DNA from: Pseudomonas sp. ATCC PTA-122608
Lineage (GTDB): Bacteria > Pseudomonadota > Gammaproteobacteria > Pseudomonadales > Pseudomonadaceae
Direction: 5' to 3'
NCBI RefSeq assembly: GCF_001952855.1
Contig: NZ_LPNO01000013.1
Location: 162,098-226,097, forward strand
DNA: 64,000 nucleotides
This document shows positions 1 through 9,214 of this stretch, piece by piece. The translations under genes were made by a program, and so were the position numbers. Position 1 is the first letter of the stretch. Each line of letters begins with the position of its first letter. The notes beneath the pieces are model-generated. The model was not told the origin of the DNA, ran no database searches, and saw only the letters and a program-made list of their open reading frames with translations.

Positions 1-95
1 TGGCTCTGTCCAAGCAGTTCGAATTGCACATCAAGATGATGAACAGCGCCAAAGAAGACGACCAGGCCATGACCCGCGTCCTGGCAATGAGCTGA
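1..95 (+). CDS. flgF: Flagellar proximal rod protein FlgF, 3' end only
   Basis: Only the last 30 codons are in the window, in the frame starting at base 3 and ending at TGA 93-95. The tail reads ALSKQFELHIKMM, then ends in TRVLAMS. This fits the C-terminal helix of flagellar basal-body rod proteins, which packs in the coiled-coil core of the rod. Assignment to FlgF rests on the tail plus its place directly before flgG. The 62-base gap to flgG has no visible promoter, so the two genes are probably co-transcribed. Confidence 0.8.
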   Translation, partial: ALSKQFELHIKMMNSAKEDDQAMTRVLAMS

Positions 96-157
96 TAGCA
101 GCCACACACTAATTTTGTAGCGCGGCGCCATAAAACAGGCGCACGAAGGAGAAGAAC

Positions 158-943
158 ATGCTTCCGGCTCTATACGTTGCCAAAACCGGTTTGTCCGCCC
201 AGGACACCAACCTGACCACCATTTCCAACAACCTGGCCAACGTGTCGACCACGGGTTTCAAACGTGACCGCGCCGAGTTCCAGGACTTGCTCTATCAGAT
301 CAAGAAGCAGCCTGGCGCCCAGTCGACCCAGGACAGCGAATTGCCGTCGGGCCTGCAACTGGGTACCGGTGTGGCGATTGTTGGCACCCAGAAAAACTTC
401 AGCGCCGGTAACTTGCAGCAAACCGGTCAGCCGCTGGACCTGGCAGTCAACGGCAAGGGCTTCTTCCAGATCCTGCAGCCGGACGGCACCACCACCTACA
501 CCCGCGACGGTACGTTCCACCTGGACTCCAACGGCCAGGTCGTGACGGCCAACGGCTTCGCGCTGGAGCCGGCGATTGTGGTGCCGAACAACGCCCAGAC
601 CTTCACCGTCGGCAACGACGGCACCGTGTCGATCACCGTGGCCGGCAACCCGGCCTCCCAGGTGATCGGCAACCTGCAAACCGCCGACTTCATCAACCCG
701 GCCGGCCTGCAGGCGATCGGTAACAACCTGTTCCTGGAAACCGCTTCCAGCGGCGCGCCGCAAATCGGCACCCCGGGCCTCAACGGCTTTGGTACCACCC
801 TGCAAAGCACCCTGGAAACATCCAACGTCAGCACCGTTGAAGAGATGGTCAACATGATCACCACTCAACGCGCCTACGAGATGAACTCCAAGGTGATTTC
901 CACCGCCGACCAGATGCTTTCGTTCGTAACGCAGAATCTGTAA
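158..943 (+). CDS. flgG: Flagellar distal rod protein FlgG
   Basis: 261 residues, the usual FlgG length. FlgG polymerises into the distal rod that crosses the periplasm through the P and L rings. The N-terminus (ALYVAKTGLSAQD, then NNLANVSTTGFKRDR) is the rod/hook family signature. The C-terminus, with VEEMVNMITTQRAYEMNSK, is the matching C-terminal helix. A strong ribosome-binding site (gaaggag) lies just before the ATG. It sits in the order flgF-G-H-I-J-K-L and has no promoter of its own. Confidence 0.98.
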   Translation: MLPALYVAKTGLSAQDTNLTTISNNLANVSTTGFKRDRAEFQDLLYQIKKQPGAQSTQDSELPSGLQLGTGVAIVGTQKNFSAGNLQQTGQPLDLAVNGKGFFQILQPDGTTTYTRDGTFHLDSNGQVVTANGFALEPAIVVPNNAQTFTVGNDGTVSITVAGNPASQVIGNLQTADFINPAGLQAIGNNLFLETASSGAPQIGTPGLNGFGTTLQSTLETSNVSTVEEMVNMITTQRAYEMNSKVISTADQMLSFVTQNL

Positions 944-996
944 TCAAGTCTATGGGGCGTCCTTGAAGGCGCCTGCAACACCGTGAGGTATGGGTC

Positions 997-1692
997 ATGA
1001 ATCGCTATGTTTCTGTTTTGGCATTGAGTGGGATTGCTGTGCTCGCGGGCTGTGTCGCCCCGACGCCAAAGCCCAATGACCCGTACTATGCGCCGGTGCT
1101 GCCGCGCACGCCGCTGCCGGCTGCCGCCAACAATGGCTCGATCTACCAGGCCGGTTTCGAACAGAACCTGTACAGCGACCGCAAGGCGTTCCGGGTGGGT
1201 GACATCATCACCATCACGCTGAACGAGAAGACCCAGGCGAGCAAGAACGCCAACTCGCAGATCGGCAAGACCAGCAAGACCAGCATCGGCCTGACCTCGT
1301 TGTTTGGCGGTGGCCTCAATACCAACAATCCGGTAGGCAGCGGTGACTTGAGCCTCGACGCCGGCTACAGCGGCGACCGCGCCACCAACGGCAAAAGTGC
1401 GGCGGGGCAGGGCAACAGCCTGACCGGTTCGATCACCGTGACCGTGGCCGACGTGCTGCCCAACGGCATCATTGCCGTGCGTGGCGAGAAGTGGATGACC
1501 CTCAACACCGGTGACGAACTGGTGCGCATTGCAGGCATGGTTCGCGCTGACGATATCTCCACCGACAACACCGTGCCGTCGACACGGATTGCCGATGCAC
1601 GCATCACCTACTCGGGTACGGGTTCGTTTGCTGACGCCAGTCAGCCGGGCTGGTTTGACCGTTTCTTCCTTAGCCCGCTGTTCCCTTTCTAG
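997..1692 (+). CDS. flgH: Flagellar L-ring lipoprotein FlgH
   Basis: 231 residues. The N-terminus is a lipoprotein signal with lipobox LAGC (cleavage before Cys at about residue 19), so the mature protein is anchored in the outer membrane, where FlgH builds the L ring around the rod. The core contains [19 protein letters not shown] and the closing segment [23 protein letters not shown], both typical of FlgH. The stop codon abuts the GTG start of flgI, suggesting translational coupling. Confidence 0.97.
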   Translation: MNRYVSVLALSGIAVLAGCVAPTPKPNDPYYAPVLPRTPLPAAANNGSIYQAGFEQNLYSDRKAFRVGDIITITLNEKTQASKNANSQIGKTSKTSIGLTSLFGGGLNTNNPVGSGDLSLDAGYSGDRATNGKSAAGQGNSLTGSITVTVADVLPNGIIAVRGEKWMTLNTGDELVRIAGMVRADDISTDNTVPSTRIADARITYSGTGSFADASQPGWFDRFFLSPLFPF

Positions 1693-2808
1693 GTGATCAC
1701 TTTGAACTTCAAACAGCTGATGGCTGCGATGTTGCTGCTGGCCCTGAGCGCAGGCGCCCAGGCTGAGCGCTTGAAAGACATCGCGAGCATTTCCGGCGTA
1801 CGGTCCAACCAGTTGATCGGCTACGGCCTGGTGGTGGGGCTTAACGGCACCGGCGACCAGACCACCCAGACCCCGTTCACCTTGCAGACCTTCAACAACA
1901 TGCTCTCGCAGTTCGGCATTAAGGTACCGCCGGGTTCGGGCAACGTGCAGTTGAAGAACGTCGCGGCAGTGTCCATCAGTGCTGACTTGCCGCCGTTCGC
2001 CAAGCCGGGGCAGGTGGTCGACATCACCGTCTCGTCCATGGGTAACTCGAAAAGCCTGCGGGGCGGCACCTTGCTGATGACCCCGCTCAAAGGTATCGAC
2101 GGCAACGTCTACGCGATTGCCCAGGGCAACCTGGTGGTGGGCGGCTTTGATGCCGAAGGCCGTGACGGTTCGAAGATCACCGTGAACGTGCCGTCGGCCG
2201 GCCGGATTCCCGGCGGTGCCTCGGTGGAGCGCACCGTGCCCAGCGGTTTCAACCAGGGCAACAGCCTGACCCTGAACCTCAACCGTTCGGACTTCACCAC
2301 CGCCAAGCGCGTGGTCGACAAGATCAATGAGCTGCTCGGCCCGGGCGTGGCCCAGGCCATCGACGGCGGTTCGGTGCGTGTCACCGCACCGCTGGACCCA
2401 AGCCAGCGTGTGGACTACCTGTCGTTGCTGGAAAACCTTGAGGTTGACCCGGGCCAGGCGGTGGCGAAAGTCATCATCAACTCGCGGACCGGCACCATCG
2501 TGATTGGCCAGAACGTCAAGGTTTCGCCAGCGGCGGTGACCCACGGCAGCCTGACCGTGACCATCACCGAAGACCCGATCGTCAGCCAGCCTGGCCCGCT
2601 GTCCAACGGCCAGACCGCCGTGGTCCCCCGTTCGCGGGTGAATGCCCAGCAAGAAGCCAAGCCGATGTTCAAGTTCGGCCCTGGTACCACCCTGGACGAG
2701 ATTGTCCGCGCGGTGAACCAGGTGGGCGCAGCGCCTGGCGACTTGATGGCGATCCTCGAAGCATTGAAACAGGCCGGCGCCTTGCAAGCCGACCTGATCG
2801 TGATCTGA
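1693..2808 (+). CDS. flgI: Flagellar P-ring protein FlgI
   Basis: 371 residues starting at a GTG directly after the flgH stop. Residues 1-24 form a Sec signal peptide (hydrophobic [16 protein letters not shown]). The mature part begins [20 protein letters not shown], the diagnostic FlgI opening, and carries [13 protein letters not shown]. FlgI forms the periplasmic P ring around the rod and depends on FlgA as chaperone; flgA is not in this window. An internal in-frame TTG three codons later is a less likely alternative start. Confidence 0.97.
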   Translation: MITLNFKQLMAAMLLLALSAGAQAERLKDIASISGVRSNQLIGYGLVVGLNGTGDQTTQTPFTLQTFNNMLSQFGIKVPPGSGNVQLKNVAAVSISADLPPFAKPGQVVDITVSSMGNSKSLRGGTLLMTPLKGIDGNVYAIAQGNLVVGGFDAEGRDGSKITVNVPSAGRIPGGASVERTVPSGFNQGNSLTLNLNRSDFTTAKRVVDKINELLGPGVAQAIDGGSVRVTAPLDPSQRVDYLSLLENLEVDPGQAVAKVIINSRTGTIVIGQNVKVSPAAVTHGSLTVTITEDPIVSQPGPLSNGQTAVVPRSRVNAQQEAKPMFKFGPGTTLDEIVRAVNQVGAAPGDLMAILEALKQAGALQADLIVI

Positions 2809-2812
2809 CGCC

Positions 2813-4075
2813 ATGGCCATGGACATGCGCAAAAGCGGCCTGACCAGCACGGCGGACTCGGGTTCTTATTCCGACCTCAACCGGCTGAACCAGTTGAAGT
2901 TCGGCGACAAGAACAGCGACGGCAACATGCGCAAGGTCGCGCAGGAATTCGAGTCGCTGTTTCTCGGCGAGATGCTCAAGTCCATGCGCTCGGCCACCGA
3001 AGCCCTGGGTAAGGACAACCCGCTGAATACACCGGCGGCCAAGCAGTACCAGGAAATGTACGACCAGCAGTTGGCGGTCTCCTTGTCTCGCGAGGGCGGT
3101 GGTATCGGCCTGGCGGACGTGCTGCTGCGCCAGATGCAGAAGAACAAACCGGTGGACGCCCAGGCGGCCACCTTGCAAGGCCCGGCGGTTCCCGCGAAGA
3201 AGGTGGATGTGCCGACCGAAATTGCCGCTGGTACCAAGGCTGATGGCCCGCTGGGCCGCAGCAATGGTCAGCGGCCATTGTGGGCGTACCGCGTGGCGGT
3301 GCCTGAGGGCACCGGCTCCCACGCCAACGACATGGCGCTGATGAACCAGCGCCGCATCTCGTTGCCGAGCAAACTGACGGATCGCCTGCTGGCCGGCATC
3401 GTGCCGGGTGCCGATGCCACTACCACCGCCAAAGCTACGCCGCTGCGTAACAGCGCCGCCGATGACGGTGTGGTCAACAGTTCCGCCCGCAGCCTTGCCG
3501 CACTGCCCCCTCACGGGCAGATGCAGGTTTACGGTCGCGCTGTGGCTCAGCCGCCGCTGGCGCCAGCGAAAAAAGCCTTCAGCTCGCAGGACGAATTTGT
3601 CGCCACCATGTTGCCAATGGCCAAGCAGGCCGCCGCACGGATTGGCATCGACCCACGCTACCTGGTGGCCCAGGCTGCTTTGGAAACCGGTTGGGGTAAA
3701 TCGGTGATGCGTGCCACGGACGGCACAAGCAGCCACAACCTCTTCGGCATCAAGGCCGGCCAGAGTTGGCAGGGCGAACAGGCCCGGGCAATCACCAGCG
3801 AGTTTCGTGACGGGGCGATGGTCAAGGAGACGGCGCAGTTCCGTTCCTACAACTCTTACCAGGACAGCTTCCATGACCTGGTGACGTTGCTGCAAAGCAA
3901 TGATCGCTATAAAGAAGTTGTGAAATCAGCCGACAACCCGGAACAGTTTGTGCGCGAGTTGCAAAAAGCCGGTTATGCAACCGACCCGGATTACGCCAGC
4001 AAGATTTCGCAGATCGCAAAAACGATGAACAGCTACCAGAACTACGCTGCCGCGGGCGCTTCCACTCATTTATAA
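2813..4075 (+). CDS. flgJ: Rod-capping peptidoglycan hydrolase FlgJ
   Basis: 420 residues with two domains. The N-terminal rod-binding part (about 20-115) has KVAQEFESLFLGEMLKSMR. The C-terminal glucosaminidase part (about 260-410) has the catalytic-type Glu291 in AQAALETGWGKS and the NLFGIKAG motif. FlgJ caps the growing rod and opens the cell wall for it. A low-complexity linker of about 130 residues makes this protein longer than the enterobacterial form of about 313 residues, which is normal in pseudomonads. Confidence 0.96.
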   Translation: MAMDMRKSGLTSTADSGSYSDLNRLNQLKFGDKNSDGNMRKVAQEFESLFLGEMLKSMRSATEALGKDNPLNTPAAKQYQEMYDQQLAVSLSREGGGIGLADVLLRQMQKNKPVDAQAATLQGPAVPAKKVDVPTEIAAGTKADGPLGRSNGQRPLWAYRVAVPEGTGSHANDMALMNQRRISLPSKLTDRLLAGIVPGADATTTAKATPLRNSAADDGVVNSSARSLAALPPHGQMQVYGRAVAQPPLAPAKKAFSSQDEFVATMLPMAKQAAARIGIDPRYLVAQAALETGWGKSVMRATDGTSSHNLFGIKAGQSWQGEQARAITSEFRDGAMVKETAQFRSYNSYQDSFHDLVTLLQSNDRYKEVVKSADNPEQFVRELQKAGYATDPDYASKISQIAKTMNSYQNYAAAGASTHL

Positions 4076-4085
4076 GGTCTGAATC

Positions 4086-6119
4086 ATGAGTTTGCTCAAT
4101 ATCGGGATGTCGGGGCTCAATGCCGCCCAAGGATCGTTGTCGGTCTTAAGTAACAACATCGCCAACGTCAACACCCCGGGATACTCGCGTCAGCAGACCA
4201 CCCAGAACGCCAGTGCGTCGAATGCGTTCGGCGGTGTGTTCATCGGCACCGGTACGACCCTGGCGGATGTGCGCCGGGTGTACAACGACTTTCTGAACAC
4301 CGCTTACCAGAACAGCACCGCCCTTAATAGCGACGCCAACGCCTACCTGGGCCAGGCCAGTGCGATCGACAAGACCCTGTCGGACAAGAGCACCGGCATG
4401 TCGGCCGTGCTCAGCGCCTTTTTCGCGGCAGCGCAGACTGCTGCGGCCACCCCCAGTGACGTGTCCGCCCGGCAATTGCTGGTGACCAGTGCCCAGACCT
4501 TGAGCAACCGGTTCAACGCGATTTCCTCGCAGTTGACCCAACAGAAAGAAAGCATCAACGGCCAGTTGAGCACCATGAGCGATCAGGTCAACAAGCTGAC
4601 CTCCTCGATTGCGTCCCTGAACAAGCAAATTTCCCAGGTCCAGGGCTCGACGAGCAACGCGCCCGCCAACCTGCTGGATGCGCGTAACGAAGCGGTGCGC
4701 TCACTCAATGAACTGATCGGTGTCACGGCCACTGAAAAGGACGGCCAGGTCAACATCACCACCGGCACCGGGCAGTCGCTGGTAGACGGTGATGTCGCCA
4801 ATACCATTTCCGCAGTGCCGAGCAAGAACGACAGCAGCCAGTACACCATCCAGATCAACATGGGCAGCACGTCCATGGACATCGGTTCGGTGGTCAGCGG
4901 TGGCAGCATTGGCGGCCTGATGCGTTATCGCAGTGATGTGCTGATGCCCGCGATCAATGACCTTGGCCGACTGGCCATCGTCACCGCCGATACCATCAAC
5001 AACCAGTTGGGCCAGGGCCTGGACCTGAACGGTGATTTCGGCTCTTCGCTGTTCAGCGATATCAACAGTGCGGCGGCCATCTCCCAGCGTAGCCAGGGGA
5101 CCGCGGGCAACAGCGCCGGCTCAGGCAACCTGAATGTGTCGATTGCCGACAGCAGCAAGCTGACGACCTACGACTACAAAGTCACGTTCACCAGCGGCAA
5201 CCTGTACAACGTGGTGCGTTCCGACGGCAAGGCCATGGGCTCGTTCGATACCGCTACCACGCCGCCGCCGGTGATTGACGGTTTCACCCTGGCGCTGGAT
5301 GGCAAAGGGCCGATGGCGGCGGGTGACAGCTTCAAGGTCAGCCCCACCAGCAATGGCGCCAGCGGGATCGGCGTCGACCTGACGGACCCGAATAAACTCG
5401 CGTTCGCCGGCCCATTGGCGGGTGTTGCCGGCAAGAACAGCGGCACCGGCACGTTCACGCCGCCGCAGTTGACGGTGCCGCTGGATATTCACGGCGGCGC
5501 CGACACGGCCCAATTGCGCACCGGGATCGAGAACTCGATGCCGGTGAAAATGGTGTTCGGCGATAAGGCCGCGGACGGCACCCAGCCGTACACCGTCACC
5601 GACGCCCAAGGCTTCAAGATCGGCACCGGCAGTATCATTCCGGGCCAGGGCAACAAGATCACCATCAATGTGCCAATGCGCGATGCCAGCGGTGCCGTGA
5701 TCACCGGCAAGAGCTTCAGTTTTGATACCACCGTTGGCGGCTCGCCGGCCAATAACGACAGCACCACCTTCTCCTTCAACAGTGGCGCCACCTCCGACGG
5801 CCGCAACGCCCAGTCGCTGCTGGCGCTGCAAACCAAGGCAACCGTCGGCGTGACGGACGGCAACGGGGGCGTGAGCCTGGTCAGTGCCAACAGCCGCCTG
5901 GTGTCCCAAGTGGGCTCCAAGGCCGCCCAGGCCAATACCGACAGTACCGCGACGGGCGCGCTGCTGACGGCGAACAAGGCGGCTGCCAACTCGGTGTCCC
6001 AGGTCAACCTGGATGAAGAGGCGGGCGACATGATCAAGTTCCAGCAGTACTACACCGCGTCGTCGCAGATCATCAAGGCGGCGCAGGAAACCTTCAGCAC
6101 ACTGATCAACGCACTTTAA
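4086..6119 (+). CDS. flgK: Hook-associated protein 1 FlgK
   Basis: 677 residues. The N-terminus has SLLNIGMSGLNAAQGSLSVL and NNIANVNTPGYSRQ, the FlgK/hook signature. The C-terminus (VNLDEEAGDMIKFQQYYTASSQ, ending ETFSTLINAL) is the pairing helix. The protein is exported by the flagellar secretion system without a cleaved signal and forms the first hook-filament junction ring. The middle, about residues 330-560, is Ser/Gly/Asp-rich and probably strain-variable. flgL follows after 14 bases. Confidence 0.97.
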   Translation: MSLLNIGMSGLNAAQGSLSVLSNNIANVNTPGYSRQQTTQNASASNAFGGVFIGTGTTLADVRRVYNDFLNTAYQNSTALNSDANAYLGQASAIDKTLSDKSTGMSAVLSAFFAAAQTAAATPSDVSARQLLVTSAQTLSNRFNAISSQLTQQKESINGQLSTMSDQVNKLTSSIASLNKQISQVQGSTSNAPANLLDARNEAVRSLNELIGVTATEKDGQVNITTGTGQSLVDGDVANTISAVPSKNDSSQYTIQINMGSTSMDIGSVVSGGSIGGLMRYRSDVLMPAINDLGRLAIVTADTINNQLGQGLDLNGDFGSSLFSDINSAAAISQRSQGTAGNSAGSGNLNVSIADSSKLTTYDYKVTFTSGNLYNVVRSDGKAMGSFDTATTPPPVIDGFTLALDGKGPMAAGDSFKVSPTSNGASGIGVDLTDPNKLAFAGPLAGVAGKNSGTGTFTPPQLTVPLDIHGGADTAQLRTGIENSMPVKMVFGDKAADGTQPYTVTDAQGFKIGTGSIIPGQGNKITINVPMRDASGAVITGKSFSFDTTVGGSPANNDSTTFSFNSGATSDGRNAQSLLALQTKATVGVTDGNGGVSLVSANSRLVSQVGSKAAQANTDSTATGALLTANKAAANSVSQVNLDEEAGDMIKFQQYYTASSQIIKAAQETFSTLINAL

Positions 6120-6133
6120 GGGAGTCTGGGACG

Positions 6134-7717
6134 ATGCGTATTTCTACACAGCAGTATTTCGACACCAGCTCCGCCAAATACCAGGACAACTATTCCGGTG
6201 TGGTGAAGGCCCAGGACCAGGCGAGTTCCGGCGTCCGGGTGCAGACCGCTTCCGATGACCCGGTGGCCGCTGCCCAGTTGTTGATGTTGCAGCAGCAGAA
6301 AGACATGTTGGGGCAATACAACACCAACATCACCACCCTGCAAAACTCCCTGACCAACGAAGAGAGCGTGCTGCAGAGCATCAACACCGCGTTGCAGACC
6401 GCCCAGGGCTTGGCGCAGCAGGCCGGTAACATCGGCAAGAGCGATGACGATCGCAAGGCGATTGCCGCCCAGGTCGGCGCGCTGGAGGACCAGGTGTTGG
6501 GCTTGCTCAACTCCAAGGACTCCAGCGGCAACTACATGTTCTCCGGTGCCAAGACCGATACGCCGCCGTACACCCGCAACAATGACGGCACCTACACCTA
6601 TCAGGGTGACGAGACGCCCCTGAGCCTGCAGATTTCGAACAACCTCTCGATCTCCATGGGCGATACCGGCAAGGCGCTGCTGGAAAGCTCGTCCAACACC
6701 GGTCGCACTCAGGCAACGTTGCTGCCGCCTGCCGTGAACGACGGCACGGTGGGGATCTCGGCGGGCCTGGTCACGTCGAGCACGAAGTTTGCCAACAGCT
6801 TTTCCGATGGCCAGCCGTACAAGCTGACCTTCGCCAGCAGCACCCAATACAGCGTGACCGACAAGGACGGCAACGACGTCACCTCTGAGATCACCGGGAA
6901 CGGTACGTTTGACTCCACCAAGGAAGGCTCCTCCAGCGTCAGCCTGCGGGGCGTCACGTTCGACATCCGGCTGAACCTGGGCAAGGACGTTGCGCCGGGC
7001 GCGGCGTCCGATGCGTTGGTGGCGGGCAAGGAATTCTCCCTGGCAACCAAGCCCGACAGCTTCAGTATCTCGCGTACGGCAAGCAATCCGTCCACCGCGC
7101 AACTGACTGGCGGCAGCGTCACGGACCCGGCGGCTTATACCAGCACCTTTCCCAACTCGGGGGCGGTCATCAAGTTCACCAGTGGCACCGATTACCAGGT
7201 GTTCGCCCAGCCGTATAGTGCCGACAGCAAGGCCATTGCCAGCGGCACCATGGCTGCCGGCGCGACGTCGATCACCACGGCCGGCCTGACCTTTGGTGTG
7301 AGTGGCACGCCAGGCGCCGGTGACCAGTTCTCGGTCGGCGCCACCAGCAACAAGAACATGAATGCCCTGGATACCCTGAGCCAATTGCGCAAGGCCCTGG
7401 AAACCCCGGCGGACGGCAATCCGGTTGCCTTGAACAACCTCAAGGACGTGGTCGCCACGAGCATTGGCAACCTGGGTAACGCTTCGGCCCAGATCGACCA
7501 GGTACGCGGCTCCATTGGTGCGCGCCAGAACGCCATGGATATCCAAGGCACGGAAAACACCAGCCTGGGCCTGGCCAATACTTCCACCATGTCGTCCCTG
7601 GCCAACGTTGATATGGGGCAGGCGGCGATTGACCTGACCTTGCAGCAGACCATGCTGCAGGCCTCGCAACTGGCGTTCGTGAAAATCTCCCAGTTGAGCC
7701 TGTTCAGCAAGATGTGA
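6134..7717 (+). CDS. flgL: Hook-associated protein 3 FlgL
   Basis: 527 residues. It has the flagellin-like N-terminus (MRISTQQYFDTSSAKYQDNY, QASSGVRVQTASDDPVAA) and the C-terminal helix (VDMGQAAIDLTLQQTMLQAS). FlgL is the second junction protein between hook and filament. It is larger than the enterobacterial FlgL of about 317 residues, because of an inserted central region at about 190-400. It ends the flg run; a 301-base gap follows. Confidence 0.96.
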   Translation: MRISTQQYFDTSSAKYQDNYSGVVKAQDQASSGVRVQTASDDPVAAAQLLMLQQQKDMLGQYNTNITTLQNSLTNEESVLQSINTALQTAQGLAQQAGNIGKSDDDRKAIAAQVGALEDQVLGLLNSKDSSGNYMFSGAKTDTPPYTRNNDGTYTYQGDETPLSLQISNNLSISMGDTGKALLESSSNTGRTQATLLPPAVNDGTVGISAGLVTSSTKFANSFSDGQPYKLTFASSTQYSVTDKDGNDVTSEITGNGTFDSTKEGSSSVSLRGVTFDIRLNLGKDVAPGAASDALVAGKEFSLATKPDSFSISRTASNPSTAQLTGGSVTDPAAYTSTFPNSGAVIKFTSGTDYQVFAQPYSADSKAIASGTMAAGATSITTAGLTFGVSGTPGAGDQFSVGATSNKNMNALDTLSQLRKALETPADGNPVALNNLKDVVATSIGNLGNASAQIDQVRGSIGARQNAMDIQGTENTSLGLANTSTMSSLANVDMGQAAIDLTLQQTMLQASQLAFVKISQLSLFSKM

Positions 7718-8018
7718 TTCGGCGGCTGTAAACCTGCGGCTCACCCTAGAAATGGGGTGGGCCGTTGTCGTTTTTGGCGCTTGTATGTCCCCGTGTTTCG
7801 CACAAAGCGCAGAAAATTGAGTGACCTGTGAGTCATAAAGCGCATCTTCACTGTATCGTGTGAAAAGGATAGGTCGTCGCCAGGTCTCCGCGAGGGCCTG
7901 CCGCCAGGGTTAAAGGCGGTTTTCGGCGAGTTTTTTGCGGGGTTATCCCCATTATTGTCAGCACCCGGCGATGTGTTCCGCGGGGTGTTCTCCAGCTATT
8001 TAGTATTGGGAAGCCACA
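7718..8018. other. Intergenic region flgL to KAS III gene
   Basis: About 300 bases without a convincing ORF. A short hairpin (GCTCACCC with GGGTGGGC, 7739-7762), followed 8 bases later by a T run, may be a weak terminator for the flg operon. The rest is moderately AT-richer with several T tracts and presumably holds the promoter of the downstream synthase. No clean -24/-12 or FliA box was recognised. Confidence 0.4.
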
Positions 8019-8948
8019 ATGATTGGCATAAAAAGCATCGCCAGTTACGTGCCGGCAGACGGGATCGATAACTACGCCCAGGGTGCCAAATTCGCCAAGG
8101 ATGAAGAATTCATCATTGGCAAGATCGGTTCGGCGTTCCTGCCGCGCAAGGATGCTGCACAGGAAACCTCCGATCTGTGCGTCGAGGCGGTCAACGCCTT
8201 GTTTGCCAACAACCCGGATTTGAAGCGCGAATCCATTGATGTGCTGATCGTCGTCACCCAGAACGGCGACGAAGAGGGTTTGCCTCACACCGCCGCCATC
8301 GTCCAGGACAAGTTGGGCCTGACGACGAACGTGGCGGCCTTTGATATTTCCCTGGGCTGCTCGGGCTATGTCTACGGCATCTATGCGATGAAGGGCTTCA
8401 TGGAAGCCACTGGCCTGAAAAACGGCCTGTTGGTCACCGCCGATCCGTACTCGAAGATCGTCGACCCGGAAGACCGCAACACCACCATGCTGTTTGGTGA
8501 TGCCGCGACGGCCACCTGGATGGGCGAAGACGCGCCCTGGCAGTTGGGCAAGGCCAAGTTCGGTACTGACGGTTCGGGTGCACCGCACTTGAAGGTCAGT
8601 GATGGCGTGTTCTTCATGAATGGCCGCCAGGTATTCAACTTCGCCTTGCTCAAGGTTCCGGCGCATTTGCATGAGCTGCTCAACGAATCGGACCTCAAGG
8701 CTGACGAGATTGACGCGTTCTGCATTCACCAGGGCAGTGCGGCGATTGTCGACGCCGTGGCCCGGCGTTTTGAAGATGCACCGGTGGACAAGTTCATCAA
8801 GGACATGGTCGAGACCGGCAACACCGTGTCCTCGAGCATTCCGCTGCTGCTGGAAAAACACATGCTCGACTCCACCTGGAAGCGCGTCGCCATCAGTGGT
8901 TTTGGCGTAGGCCTGTCCTGGGGCTCGGCGATTTTGCATCGCCCTTGA
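8019..8948 (+). CDS. 3-oxoacyl-ACP synthase III-like protein (flagellin-locus KAS III)
   Basis: 309 residues, thiolase fold of the FabH type. The catalytic triad is visible: Cys114 in DISLGCSGYVYG, His237 in FCIHQGS and Asn268 in TGNTVSSS. Such enzymes condense an acyl-CoA or activated acyl group with malonyl-ACP. A related gene lies in flagellin glycosylation islands of P. syringae, where it is thought to help make the acyl decoration of the flagellin sugar. Here it sits alone between flgL and fliC with no glycosyltransferase beside it, so the substrate is unknown. A strong terminator follows at once, separating it from fliC. Confidence 0.85.
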   Translation: MIGIKSIASYVPADGIDNYAQGAKFAKDEEFIIGKIGSAFLPRKDAAQETSDLCVEAVNALFANNPDLKRESIDVLIVVTQNGDEEGLPHTAAIVQDKLGLTTNVAAFDISLGCSGYVYGIYAMKGFMEATGLKNGLLVTADPYSKIVDPEDRNTTMLFGDAATATWMGEDAPWQLGKAKFGTDGSGAPHLKVSDGVFFMNGRQVFNFALLKVPAHLHELLNESDLKADEIDAFCIHQGSAAIVDAVARRFEDAPVDKFIKDMVETGNTVSSSIPLLLEKHMLDSTWKRVAISGFGVGLSWGSAILHRP

Positions 8949-8970
8949 TGCCTTAAAGGCGCTGCACAAA

Positions 8971-9006
8971 AAAACGCCCATGATCGAAAGATCATGGGCG
9001 TTTTTT
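8971..9006 (+). terminator. Rho-independent terminator after KAS III gene
   Basis: A perfect 15-bp inverted repeat (aaaacgcccatgatc paired with gatcatgggcgtttt) closes on a GAAA tetraloop and runs into six to seven T residues. It lies 22 bases after the stop codon and isolates fliC from upstream transcription. Confidence 0.93.
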
Positions 9007-9107
9007 ATTTGGCGCCAAAAAGCCAGCAATTGCGGGGGTTTGGGCTATCGTAAATGCTTGAATTACAAGGGGTGGCATCGTGCTAGTAAAAAAAATCAAA
9101 AAAGTCC

Positions 9108-9134
9108 TCAAGCAACCTGCTTTCACGACGATAA
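9108..9134 (+). promoter_or_regulatory. FliA (sigma-28) promoter of fliC
   Basis: TCAAG (9108-9112), then 14 bases, then GACGATAA (9127-9134). This matches the flagellar sigma-28 pattern (TAAAGTTT-N11-GCCGATAA in the enteric form) with one mismatch in the -10 box. It lies about 80 bases upstream of the fliC start, and flagellin is the classic FliA target. Confidence 0.75.
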
Positions 9135-9214
9135 CTATTACGAAGGTTCTCTAGGCCACACCCGGCGGTTGCCAGGGCCGGAAGCCGCAGTAAACAACCC
9201 ACGAGGATTTCGTC

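Noticed and set aside
874-2850. Long minus-strand ORF opposite flgH and flgI
   Set aside because: It mirrors clearly coding plus-strand genes, is rich in His/Arg/Gly as expected for antisense frames of GC-rich genes, and has no recognisable domain.
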